Of a stretch of 48,017 nt of DNA, positions 1 to 8,334 are shown in pieces. The translations under genes were made by a program, and so were the position numbers. The notes beneath the pieces were generated by a model. That model was not told the origin of the DNA and searched no databases. It saw only the letters and a program-made list of their open reading frames with translations. The DNA is taken from assembly GCA_022736715.1 (NCBI GenBank), contig DZDJ01000022.1:1-48017 (forward strand), written 5' to 3'. The first letter of the stretch is position 1. Each line of letters starts with the position of its first letter. Source of the stretch: Edaphobacter aggregans. Lineage in GTDB: Bacteria > Acidobacteriota > Terriglobia > Terriglobales > Acidobacteriaceae.

Positions 1-131
1 TCCGTCGCTCTGCGGTGGAGGCGCCTTTTTTTGCGCTCCGGGAAAACAGCAATTTTACCAGCGAAAATCGCAGGCGTTTCCCCGCTTAAAAGTTGGACTC
101 TCCTGTTGCCGCTGATATATCTGTATATGCA
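1..131. other. Left edge and leader of the LacI-type gene
   Basis: No gene is supported here. A T-run at about 26-32 follows a GC-rich stretch and could be the tail of a terminator for a gene outside the window, but the stem cannot be completed from what is visible. The AT-rich stretch around 113-130 lies directly before the chosen start of the next gene and may hold its promoter. Confidence 0.3.
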
Positions 132-1211
132 ATGAAAAAATCAGTCGCCAAAGGGGCCCACAAGGCAGCAGCGGCCCCCGTTGTCCAGTCCCGCGTCAGT
201 CTGAAAGAGTTGGCCGCGCACCTGGGTCTCAACCCGGCCACCATCTCGGTTGTCTTAAACGACGTGCCGGGGCGCTCCATTCCGCAGACCACCCGCGATC
301 GCATCAAGGCCGCCGCGCAGAAGATGAACTACCAGCCCAGCCTGCTGGCCCGTTCTCTGCGTAACCGCCGCACGCAAACCATCGGCATCCTGGTGCCGGA
401 ACTGGGCGAAGGCTACCACACGGAAATCATGAGCGGCATCGGCGATCATCTGATGAACGCCGGTTATTTCTACTTCACCGCGCACCACCGCCACAGAAAA
501 GACCTCATCGAAGAGTACAGCCAGATGCTCATCGGCCGCGGTGCGCAGGCCCTGATCGCGCTCGACACCCATCTTGAGCACGCTCTGCCCGTCCCTGTCG
601 TGGCCGTCGCCGGGCACAAGCGCATCCCCGGCGTCACCAACGTCATCCTCGACCATCATCGCGCCGCCGAGCTGGCCCTGCAGCATCTCTACTCGCTCGG
701 TCATCGCAACATCGCCTTCATGCGTGGCCAGCCCTTCAGCTCCGACTCGGACTTTCGCTGGAAGTCCATCCTGCAGGCCGCCAAAAAATTCCAGATCACC
801 ATCCAGCCAGAGCTGGTCGTGCAGCTTGACCGCGATGTCATCTCACCGGAGCTGGGTTATCCTGTCGTGCAGCAACTGCTGCTCAGCAAAGTGCCCTTCA
901 CCGCCATGGTGGCCTTCAACGATATTTCCGCCATGGGCGCCATCCGCTCTCTGCGCGACTTCAACCTGCGCGTGCCGGAAGATGTCTCCGTGGTGGGATT
1001 CGACGACATCAAGTCCGCTGCCTTCAGCCTGCCGCGCCTCTCCACCATCCGCCAGCCGCTTGCGGACATGGGAAGAATCGCCGCGCAGTGTATTCTGAAC
1101 CGCATCCACGAGACGGCCGTCTCGCGCGACATTATTATGGTGGAGCCGGAACTCGTCGTCCGCGAGTCCACGGCCGCCATCCAGACCGGACATTCCCCGC
1201 GCAAAGCGTAG
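132..1211 (+). CDS. LacI-family transcriptional regulator
   Basis: This is a one-component sugar-responsive DNA-binding regulator of 359 aa, the usual LacI length. An N-terminal helix-turn-helix (about residues 22-45, VSLKELAAHLGLNPATISVV) is followed by the hinge helix region (YQPSLLARSLR) and then a periplasmic-binding-protein-like effector domain (TIGILVPE..., GHRNIAFMRG, VPEDVSVVGFDD). The last motif is typical of LacI C-terminal halves. The ATG at 132 is preferred over an in-frame TTG at 93 because the extra 13 residues look like leader sequence and the family begins shortly before the HTH. No sugar genes adjoin it on the right, so its targets probably lie to the left, outside the window. 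A LacI-like core palindrome at 31950-31959 is one distant candidate site. The effector is unknown. Confidence 0.93.
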   Translation: MKKSVAKGAHKAAAAPVVQSRVSLKELAAHLGLNPATISVVLNDVPGRSIPQTTRDRIKAAAQKMNYQPSLLARSLRNRRTQTIGILVPELGEGYHTEIMSGIGDHLMNAGYFYFTAHHRHRKDLIEEYSQMLIGRGAQALIALDTHLEHALPVPVVAVAGHKRIPGVTNVILDHHRAAELALQHLYSLGHRNIAFMRGQPFSSDSDFRWKSILQAAKKFQITIQPELVVQLDRDVISPELGYPVVQQLLLSKVPFTAMVAFNDISAMGAIRSLRDFNLRVPEDVSVVGFDDIKSAAFSLPRLSTIRQPLADMGRIAAQCILNRIHETAVSRDIIMVEPELVVRESTAAIQTGHSPRKA

Positions 1212-1250
1212 CGGGCATGCCCGGCAAATGCAGATGCACCGGAGATGCCT

Positions 1251-1733
1251 ATGCTGCTTTCCCACCGCATTCTTGTCGCAATTTTCTCTGCCGGCCTGTT
1301 TACTGCCGGATTGCCCGGCCCTGGCCTGCATAGCACGGCAATCGCGCAGCCACCGGCCACGCCCTGCACGCAGTCCACGGTGGAGAGCAACAGCTCTGCC
1401 GCCTACGCACGTCAGGCCAGAGCATTTCTGCTGGAATTGCAAAAGGCTGTTCAATCCGGGGATCGCAAACATGTGGCCGGCATGGTGCAGTACCCACTGC
1501 GCGTCAACGGACTGCCGCATGTGCGCTCCATCCGCAACCGCGCCGCGTTTCTGCGGCTCTACCCCACGCTCTTCAACGCGCCTCTGCGGCAGGCGCTGAA
1601 GAACCAGCCGCCGGACTGCCTCTTCCACAACTGGCAGGGCGCCATGATCGGCAACGGCGAGCTCTGGTTCGATCAGACCGGCACAGCCGCCGACGCGCCC
1701 TTCCGCATCACCGCCATCAACTACCAGAAATAG
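1251..1733 (+). CDS. Small exported protein of unknown function
   Basis: I do not recognise a named family. The protein is 160 aa and starts with a hydrophobic segment (MLLSHRILVAIFSAGLFTAG) that looks like a Sec signal peptide, so it is probably periplasmic. The mature part has a segment resembling small NTF2-like or DUF4440-type folds: an amphipathic helix (ARAFLLELQKAVQSGDRKHV), a short strand region with basic residues, and a final strand-rich part (WQGAMIGNGELWFDQ). That fold is only a guess. GGAG at 1241-1244 sits six bases before the ATG at 1251, which is why I prefer it to the ATG at 1245 (MPMLL...), where the GGAG would directly abut the start codon. It follows the LacI gene by 39 bases on the same strand and could be co-transcribed with it. 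Confidence 0.7.
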   Translation: MLLSHRILVAIFSAGLFTAGLPGPGLHSTAIAQPPATPCTQSTVESNSSAAYARQARAFLLELQKAVQSGDRKHVAGMVQYPLRVNGLPHVRSIRNRAAFLRLYPTLFNAPLRQALKNQPPDCLFHNWQGAMIGNGELWFDQTGTAADAPFRITAINYQK

Positions 1734-1750
1734 GCCCGGTGCGCTCCGGC

Positions 1751-2995
1751 TCACTGCACTTCCTGCGCAGCCTTGTAGCCATCGCGCGCAATGATGTCGT
1801 ACTTCAGATTACGGTGCTTCTGGTCCTGCATCCGCAGCGGCCTGCCTTCGTTGTCCACCAGCTCCACTTTGATCTTGCGATACGTGCCATCCATGCGCGT
1901 GTTGCTGGGGTGGTAGCTCACCACATACTGGTTGCGGATCGAGTCGTTGATCTGGTGAAAAATATCCGGCAGTTGCCCCTGCATCATCGGAAAGAAGGAC
2001 AGCCCACCCGTCATGCGCGCAAACGTGCTCAGCTGGTTGTCCGCCTGCAGATAGTTCATCCGCGTAACCGGCCCCATCCGGCCGGAGGCGTCCGCCATTT
2101 CGCGGATATACTGCCCCGTGCCGATGGAAAAAATCGTCACATTCGGCGTCGCTTTGACCTTCGCCAGAATCTGGTCCAGGTTGATTTTGCTGAAGGTGTC
2201 GCGCCCGCTGGAAATCAGAATGACGTACTTCCGTCCATCCACGCGGCTCAACCGGTCCAGCGTCTGGTACAGCGCGTCAAACATGTTCGTGTCGCTGAAG
2301 CCCGGAATCTGCAAGGAATTGATCGCCTGCGCCACCAGTTGCTTGTTCTGCGTAAAGTCCGTCAGAATCTGCGTGCGCATGTCATACGTCACCACGGCAA
2401 TGTAGTCCTGCGGACGCAACTGTTGCAGAAAATAGTAGGAGGCCTGCTGCATATCGTTGATGAAGTACCAGTTGTTCGCCGCAAACTCCAGCAGCAGCAC
2501 CGCCGTAATCGGCGTCTGCGTCACCTTCACGCTGGCAATCTTCTGCTCCACTCCGTCCTCAAAAACGCGGAAGTTGTCCGGATGCAGCCCGGTGACAAAC
2601 TCCTTGTTTTTGTCCAGCACCACGCTGACGTCCACATTCACAATCGGCACATCCACCCGCAGCGAATAGTTCTGCAACCCCGGAGGGTTCTTCACCGGTG
2701 GCGGTGGCGGAGGAGGGGGAGCCGTCTCTTCCGGGGCCGTCTTCTTCGGAATAGCCATCACGCCAGTGTTATTGTTCGGTCCACCATCCTCCGGCTGCGT
2801 CTGCTGATTTTGCTGATTCTGCTGCGCATTTGGCTGGTTCTGCTCATTGCCCGTCGCGCTGCCCCTCCCATCCTGTCGCTGCGCCACCATCACCAGCGGC
2901 GCGGCCAGCAGGCATACCATCATCACCCAGCGCACAGAGCGCAGCAGGCTGAACTTCTTCCTTCCAGCAGACACGTTGTTTCTGAAAGTCTCCAT
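1751..2995 (-). CDS. Secreted VWFA-related acidobacterial-type protein
   Basis: The 414-aa product has an N-terminal hydrophobic signal segment (FSLLRSVRWVMMVCLLAAPL), a Gln/Asn-rich linker, a run of eight prolines and then a von Willebrand factor A-like domain over roughly residues 120-360. It fits the VWFA-related domain family common in Acidobacteria (TIGR03436 type), usually secreted and of unknown role. The strand before the metal site reads VLLLEFAANNW where a canonical MIDAS would have DxSxS, so the first metal motif looks lost. The later elements SDTNMFDAL and ILISSGRDT are kept. The ATG at 2995 is preceded by GGTGA four bases away. Earlier in-frame starts at 3010 and 3034 exist but are weaker. 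The gene is divergent from the S55 protein, with about 90 bases between starts. Confidence 0.85.
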   Translation of the reverse strand: METFRNNVSAGRKKFSLLRSVRWVMMVCLLAAPLVMVAQRQDGRGSATGNEQNQPNAQQNQQNQQTQPEDGGPNNNTGVMAIPKKTAPEETAPPPPPPPPVKNPPGLQNYSLRVDVPIVNVDVSVVLDKNKEFVTGLHPDNFRVFEDGVEQKIASVKVTQTPITAVLLLEFAANNWYFINDMQQASYYFLQQLRPQDYIAVVTYDMRTQILTDFTQNKQLVAQAINSLQIPGFSDTNMFDALYQTLDRLSRVDGRKYVILISSGRDTFSKINLDQILAKVKATPNVTIFSIGTGQYIREMADASGRMGPVTRMNYLQADNQLSTFARMTGGLSFFPMMQGQLPDIFHQINDSIRNQYVVSYHPSNTRMDGTYRKIKVELVDNEGRPLRMQDQKHRNLKYDIIARDGYKAAQEVQ

Positions 2996-3087
2996 TTCAC
3001 CAAGCCTCATTCCAGCAGTCTCCAGCCATTCCATCCCGTACAGCTTCCGATTTGGCAGTTTGCCCTGTTGCCAACTACTCTAAAGAC

Positions 3088-4920
3088 GTGTACCGCAGCC
3101 TAAGAGCTTCTCTCCTCGCCCTGTGCTTTCCCGCCATCCTCGCACCGTTTTCATGTGCTCAAACTCCGGCCACTGCGCCACCCGCCTCTCCGCCGCAAAT
3201 ATTCCCCCTGTCGCAGGTGCACAAAGGGCTGCGCGGCGTGGCCTACACCGTCTTTCAGGGCACCCAGCCTGAAGCCATGCAGCTTGAAATCCTTGGCGTT
3301 CTGCACAATGCCATCGGTCCCGGCCAGGACATGATCCTCGCCCGCCTGCTCGGCTCAAAACCAGAGTACACCGGCGTGGTTGCCGGCATGAGCGGCAGCC
3401 CTGTTTATATTGACGGTAAACTCGTCGGCGCGCTCTCCTATCGCATCGGCCAGTTCAGTAAGGAGCCCATCGCAGGCATCACCCCTATCCAGCTCATGCT
3501 GCAAGTTAAAAACGACGCCAACGCCCGTCCCGCCAGCGCCGCCGAACAGACACCTGCCCTGCCAGCTCCGGCAACCATTCCCGCCAGCGCAGAACTGGCC
3601 TCCGCCGCCGCACCGGCTTCGCCCTTCCAGTCCCCCGGCATTCAGCCCATTGAAACCCCGCTCGTCTTCGATGGCTTCAGCCCGCAGACGCTGCAGCTCT
3701 TCGGCAGCCGCTTCACCGCTCTCGGCCTGCAACCCGTCGCTGGCATCGGCAGCTCCAGTCCGGAAGCGGACCAGCCCGAACCCATCGTCCCCGGCTCTGC
3801 CATCAGCGCCATTCTGGTGCGCGGCGACCTTTCCATGTCCGCCACCTGCACCGTCACCTACGTTGACCCCAGGCAGCTCCTCGCCTGCGGACACCCCATC
3901 ACCCAGTTCGGCAACATTTCCATGCCCATGACCAAGGCCGACGTGGTGGCCACGCTCGCCTCGCCGCTGAATTCCTTCAAGATCATCAACACCACCCAGA
4001 CCGTCGGCTCCTTCACGCAGGACCGCATGACCGCCATCCTGGGGCAGTTCGGCCAAACGGCCCGCATGATTCCCGTCACCGTCACCGTGCGCCCCGCCGA
4101 CGGCGACCCCGGCCAACCCCATACGCTGCATTTTGAGGTGCTGAACAACCCGCGCCTCACCCCGCAGGCCATGCTGGTTTCCATCTACCAATCGCTCAAA
4201 GGCACCAACACCTCCGGCGAGGAGCTCAGCTACCGCATGCGCGGCGCGCTGCAAATCACCGGCCACGCCCCCGTGCAGATGAATGCCCTCATCGCTCCCA
4301 CCGACCAGCTTCCCGCCGCCATCGGCGTGGCGCTCTTCATCAATGAGCGCTTCACCAGCATCTATGACAATCCCCTGCAGCAACCGGATATCCGCGGCCT
4401 GAACCTTACTTTTGACGCTCTGCCCAACCGCCGCAGCGCCACCCTAGAGTCCGCCCGCCTCAGCACCATTGAGGCCCACCCCGGCGACACCATCACCGTC
4501 GAGGCGACCATCCAGCCCTATCACGGAAACGCCCGCATCCTGCGCCTGCCCATCACCCTGCCCGCCACGCTCACACCCGGCAAAGTCCGCCTGCTCGTCA
4601 GCGACGCCGCTTCGCTCGACCGCCTGACGCAGTCCGCGCAAACCGCACAAGCCCCCCTGCCGCTCGACGACACCATCGCTCTGCTCAACCGCCAGCATCA
4701 GAACGACCAGCTCTATGTCACCCTGCTGCAGCCCGCTCCACAGGCCATTGTGGCAGGTGAAGACTTACCTTCACTTCCACTCTCCATGGCCAACATTCTG
4801 CAACCTTTACGAGACAACCAACAGATGTCGCTTTCGGGCGAGTCCGCCGTCCCGCTCAGTTCCGCCCTCGTCGGTGACACCTTCAGCGGCTCTCAGGTCC
4901 TCACCTTGAACATTCCGTGA
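3088..4920 (+). CDS. Secreted S55 (SpoIVB-like) peptidase-domain protein
   Basis: A signal peptide (about residues 1-25, ending near FSCAQ) precedes a region typical of proteins annotated as SpoIVB peptidase S55: GMSGSPVYIDGKLVGALSY, with the candidate nucleophile Ser104, then EPIAGITPI. After an Ala/Pro-rich linker comes CTVTYVDPRQLLACGHPITQFG, with a possible catalytic His269. The C-terminal 200 residues are strand-rich and unassigned. SpoIVB of Bacillus cleaves a pro-sigma processing partner in sporulation. This organism shows no sign of sporulation, so the role is unknown and extracytoplasmic by inference. The GTG at 3088 puts the signal peptide at the N-terminus. A TTG at 3052 would add twelve residues in front of it. 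Here the Ser motif precedes the His motif, which I discuss as a finding. Confidence 0.82.
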   Translation: MYRSLRASLLALCFPAILAPFSCAQTPATAPPASPPQIFPLSQVHKGLRGVAYTVFQGTQPEAMQLEILGVLHNAIGPGQDMILARLLGSKPEYTGVVAGMSGSPVYIDGKLVGALSYRIGQFSKEPIAGITPIQLMLQVKNDANARPASAAEQTPALPAPATIPASAELASAAAPASPFQSPGIQPIETPLVFDGFSPQTLQLFGSRFTALGLQPVAGIGSSSPEADQPEPIVPGSAISAILVRGDLSMSATCTVTYVDPRQLLACGHPITQFGNISMPMTKADVVATLASPLNSFKIINTTQTVGSFTQDRMTAILGQFGQTARMIPVTVTVRPADGDPGQPHTLHFEVLNNPRLTPQAMLVSIYQSLKGTNTSGEELSYRMRGALQITGHAPVQMNALIAPTDQLPAAIGVALFINERFTSIYDNPLQQPDIRGLNLTFDALPNRRSATLESARLSTIEAHPGDTITVEATIQPYHGNARILRLPITLPATLTPGKVRLLVSDAASLDRLTQSAQTAQAPLPLDDTIALLNRQHQNDQLYVTLLQPAPQAIVAGEDLPSLPLSMANILQPLRDNQQMSLSGESAVPLSSALVGDTFSGSQVLTLNIP

Positions 4921-4970
4921 AAGGATTTCCACGAGTAAGATTCATGTAGCATCAACGAAGTGGGTTCCGA

Positions 4971-6017
4971 ATGGCAAAACTTAATCCACAAAGGTCCCCC
5001 AAAACTACTATGGCACTTATTCACGGTCTTGCGACGCACGCTGCTGGTGCGCAACTTCTGCCCTACAAGTACGATCCAGGCAATCTCCAGCCCGATGAGG
5101 TGGAGATTAAGATTTCCCATTGTGGCGTCTGCCACAGCGACATTCACCTGATCAACCACGACTGGGGCATCAGCCAGTTTCCCTTCATCCCCGGCCACGA
5201 AATCATCGGCGTCATCACGGAAGCCGGCAGCAATGTTCCCGGCCTCCGCGCAGGCCAGCGCGTCGGCGTAGGCTGGCAATGCAACTCCTGCGGCCACTGT
5301 GAATGGTGCCGCCAGGGCGATGAACACCTTTGCCCCCAGAGCCAGCCCACCTGCGTCGGCCGCAACGGCGGCTTTGCCGACGCCATCCGCGTCAACTGGC
5401 GCTTTGCCATTCCGGTCCCGGATGCACTGGAAAGCGAAAATGCAGCCCCGCTGCTCTGCGGCGGCATCACTGTCTTCAGCCCGCTACGCAAACTGGGCGT
5501 CAGCCCCGTCTCCCGCGTCGGCGTCATCGGCATCGGCGGTCTGGGCCACATGGCGCTGCAGTTTGCCCGTGCCTTTGGTGCGGAAGTCACCGCTTTTTCC
5601 ACCTCGGAAGACAAAGAAGCCGAGGCCCGCTCGCTCGGCGCGCACCACTTTGTGAACACCCGCGACGGCGCCGCCATCCGCAAGGTGGCCAACTCTCTCG
5701 ATGTCATCCTGTCCACCGTCAATGCGGACCAGGACTGGCCCGCCTACATTGCCGCGCTGCGTCCCAAAGGACAGTTCGTCTTCCTCGGCGTTCCGCCCAA
5801 GCCGGTCACGATTGCCGCCTTCCCGCTCATCGCTGGCGAGCGCGTCATCAGCGGCAGCCCCACTGGCAGTCCACGCGACCTGCACGAAATGCTGGATGTC
5901 GCCGCCCGCCACAACGTCAAGGCCATGACCGAGCGCTTCCAGATGGCCAACGCCAACGATGCGCTGGACAAGGTGAAAAAGAACAAGGTCCGCTATCGCG
6001 CCGTGCTGGTCAACTAA
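4971..6017 (+). CDS. Zinc-dependent alcohol dehydrogenase, cinnamyl-alcohol dehydrogenase/YahK type
   Basis: This 348-aa medium-chain dehydrogenase interconverts an alcohol and an aldehyde with NAD(P). Catalytic-zinc ligands are visible as CGVCHSD (Cys51) and GHE (His76-Glu77). The structural zinc site is the four-cysteine set in CNSCGHCEWCRQGDEHLC. The nucleotide-binding glycine motif is GIGGLGHMALQFA. The spacing and the PIPGHE-like segment match the cytosolic CAD/YahK branch, which often reduces a broad range of aldehydes with NADPH. The substrate cannot be read from the sequence. The ATG at 4971 gives the usual family length; an internal ATG at 5010 would shorten the N-terminal strand. 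The gene stands alone, 50 bases after the S55 gene, and is followed by a UUCG-loop hairpin. Confidence 0.93.
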   Translation: MAKLNPQRSPKTTMALIHGLATHAAGAQLLPYKYDPGNLQPDEVEIKISHCGVCHSDIHLINHDWGISQFPFIPGHEIIGVITEAGSNVPGLRAGQRVGVGWQCNSCGHCEWCRQGDEHLCPQSQPTCVGRNGGFADAIRVNWRFAIPVPDALESENAAPLLCGGITVFSPLRKLGVSPVSRVGVIGIGGLGHMALQFARAFGAEVTAFSTSEDKEAEARSLGAHHFVNTRDGAAIRKVANSLDVILSTVNADQDWPAYIAALRPKGQFVFLGVPPKPVTIAAFPLIAGERVISGSPTGSPRDLHEMLDVAARHNVKAMTERFQMANANDALDKVKKNKVRYRAVLVN

Positions 6018-6045
6018 ACCTTCCACCCTCCCCCAAGTTCCCCTC

Positions 6046-6068
6046 GGCACAGCTTCGGCTGTGCCTTT
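6046..6068 (+). terminator. Hairpin with TTCG tetraloop after the alcohol dehydrogenase gene
   Basis: GGCACAGC (6046-6053) and GCTGTGCC (6058-6065) form a perfect 8-bp stem closed by TTCG, followed by a short TTT. It lies 29 bases after the stop codon. UUCG loops are unusually stable in RNA. This is a probable, if T-poor, terminator or 3-prime stabilising hairpin. Confidence 0.65.
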
Positions 6069-6108
6069 CCGCTTAAATGCGGCTCCATCAGCTAAACTCA
6101 ATCTCAGC

Positions 6109-8328
6109 ATGAGACGCTTCCTTCTTCCGCTTTGCCTTGCTGCCGTCGCCGCCACGCTCCCCACTCTTTCTGCCCATGCACAGGGCACCCAGCTCTGGGA
6201 GCAGTCCAGCTACAATGATTTTGAAAAAGGCACGGCCCAGAGCGTCGCCATCCGCAGCGATGGCCAGTTGGAGGTTGCCCCGGCCACGGCGCTGGTCGCC
6301 ACCACACCTTCGCCCTTCGTCTGGTCCATCACTTCTGATGCCGCGGGCAATGCCTACCTCGGCACCGGCTCCGGCACCGGGTCACCCGCCAACATCCTGA
6401 AAGTCGCGCCCGATGGAAAATCCATCAAGCTGGCCGAGTTCAAAGAACTGGCCGTGCAGGCGCTCACGCTTGCGCCCGATGGTACCCTCTACGCCGCCAC
6501 CTCGCCCGAAGGCAAAGTCTACCGCCTGCCGGCAAATGCCAAGGCCGGCACACAGCCTGAGGTCGTCTTTGACCCAGCGCAGACCACCGAAAAAGCCAAG
6601 TATCTGTGGGCACTGGCCATCGACGCCAAACGGAAGCTGCTCTACATCGCCACCGGCGCTCCGGCCGCCATTTACAAAATCAGCCTGGCCCAGCCCGGCG
6701 CAAAGCCGGAGCTCTTCTTCCACTCCGACGATCAGCACATCCGCAGCCTGCTGCTCGCGCCCGATGGCACCCTTTATGCCGGATCCGCCAGCAGCGGCAT
6801 TCTCTACCGCATTCGCCCGGACGGCTCCTCGTTCGCACTCTACGACGCTCCCAAAGCGGAAATCACCTCGCTCGCGCTCGATAGCGCCGGAAACCTCTAC
6901 GCCGCCGGCGTCGGCGACAACAAGGCCGCCAATCTGCCGCCGCTGCCCGTGAAGGACGCCGCCACCGTCACCGCCACCATCACTTATGTCGTGCCCGGCG
7001 CCGAGCGTACCAACAACAACGCCCTCATCCCGGACGGCTCCGACATCTACCGCATCGCCCCCGACGGCACTCCGCAAAAGCTGCTCACCCTGCGCGACGA
7101 CATCATCTACGCGCTTGCCGTGCAGAAAGACGGCTCCCTGCTCGCCGCCACCGGAAATCGCGGACGCATCTACAACATCGACACCCGGCAGATCGGCCGC
7201 TTCACCGACCTCGCGCACCTCGACGCCAACCAGGCCATCGCCTTTGCACCCGCCCGCGACGGCCTCTACGTGGCCACCAGCAACACCGGCAAGCTCTTCA
7301 CCCTGGCCAGCCAGCCCGCGGCAGGGCCCACCTACACCAGCCGCGTCTTTGACGCTGGCGTCTTCGCCCAGTGGGGCCGTATTGAAACCCGCGGCACCGG
7401 CAGCAGTTTTGACCTCTACGCCCGCTCCGGCAACGTGGAAAATCCCCGGCAAAACTGGAGCGACTGGCAGAAGGTGACGCCCAATGCCGGCTCCGCGCCA
7501 ATACTGGCCGCGCGCTATGCACAGTGGAAGGTCGTGCTCCACCCCGGCAACTCGCTGGACTCCGTCGGGCTCAACTATCTGGCCAAAAATATCGCGCCCG
7601 TGGTGGACGAAGTGGTAGTCCAGCCCGGTGCGCGCGTCACCGCCAATCCCGCGCAGGCCAGCCAGAAGACCGTGATGATCAACTTCGCCACTGTGCAAAG
7701 CCCCGTCATCACCTTCCAGCAGAACCCCGCCGTGGCTCCGCTGGCCGCGCTCGAAGACAAAGACAGCATCACCGTGCGCTGGCTCGCCCACGACGACAAC
7801 GGCGACGACCTCACCTACGCGCTCTACTACCGCGGCGACGACGAAACCAACTGGCTGCTGCTGAAGGACAAGATCACCGACACCTACTACAGCTTCGACG
7901 CCGACCTGCTGCCCGACGGCGGCTATGTGATGAAGGTGGTCGCCAGCGATCTGCCCTCGCACTCCCCATCCGAGGCCCTCGCCGGCTCGCAGATCAGCCC
8001 GCACTTTATGGTGGATACCACCCCGCCTGTGCTCACGCCGCTCGTCGCGCAACTCGAAAAAGCTGGCGTACACGCCACGCTCGACGCGCATGACACCACC
8101 TCGCCCATTGACCACGCCGAGTACTCCCTCGACGCTGGCCCGTGGCAGTATCTGGAACCCATCGGCAAACTCTCGGACTCACTCAGCGAGCACTACGACT
8201 TCGTCGCGCCCATTCCTCCCGCGCAACCCAACACGCCCAAAGTGGCCAACCCCAACGAGCACGTGCTCACCGTCCGCGTCTACGACCGCTACAACAACAT
8301 GGCCGCTGTCAAAACGGTGGTCAAGTAG
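6109..8328 (+). CDS. Secreted beta-propeller protein linked to a Lol-type ABC transporter
   Basis: The 739-aa product has a clear signal peptide (RRFLLPLCLAAVAATLP... cleaved near SAHAQ). The region up to about residue 420 repeats short units of the form LAPDGTLYAATSPEGKVYRL, ALAVQKDGSLLAATGNRGRIYNI and DGLYVATSNTGKLFTLAS, which is the look of a six- or seven-bladed propeller (NHL/SMP-30/WD40-like). The C-terminal third is strand-rich and contains segments (DDNGDDLTYALYYRGDDETNW, VDTTPPVLTPLVAQ) like fibronectin or Ig-type modules. No catalytic residues are recognised. The ATG at 6109 starts the signal peptide; an upstream in-frame GTG at 6061 is inside the preceding hairpin. Only six bases separate its stop from the permease gene, so it is very likely co-transcribed with the transporter. 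A function in cell-envelope transport is inference. Confidence 0.82.
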   Translation: MRRFLLPLCLAAVAATLPTLSAHAQGTQLWEQSSYNDFEKGTAQSVAIRSDGQLEVAPATALVATTPSPFVWSITSDAAGNAYLGTGSGTGSPANILKVAPDGKSIKLAEFKELAVQALTLAPDGTLYAATSPEGKVYRLPANAKAGTQPEVVFDPAQTTEKAKYLWALAIDAKRKLLYIATGAPAAIYKISLAQPGAKPELFFHSDDQHIRSLLLAPDGTLYAGSASSGILYRIRPDGSSFALYDAPKAEITSLALDSAGNLYAAGVGDNKAANLPPLPVKDAATVTATITYVVPGAERTNNNALIPDGSDIYRIAPDGTPQKLLTLRDDIIYALAVQKDGSLLAATGNRGRIYNIDTRQIGRFTDLAHLDANQAIAFAPARDGLYVATSNTGKLFTLASQPAAGPTYTSRVFDAGVFAQWGRIETRGTGSSFDLYARSGNVENPRQNWSDWQKVTPNAGSAPILAARYAQWKVVLHPGNSLDSVGLNYLAKNIAPVVDEVVVQPGARVTANPAQASQKTVMINFATVQSPVITFQQNPAVAPLAALEDKDSITVRWLAHDDNGDDLTYALYYRGDDETNWLLLKDKITDTYYSFDADLLPDGGYVMKVVASDLPSHSPSEALAGSQISPHFMVDTTPPVLTPLVAQLEKAGVHATLDAHDTTSPIDHAEYSLDAGPWQYLEPIGKLSDSLSEHYDFVAPIPPAQPNTPKVANPNEHVLTVRVYDRYNNMAAVKTVVK

Positions 8329-8334
8329 CCAGGC

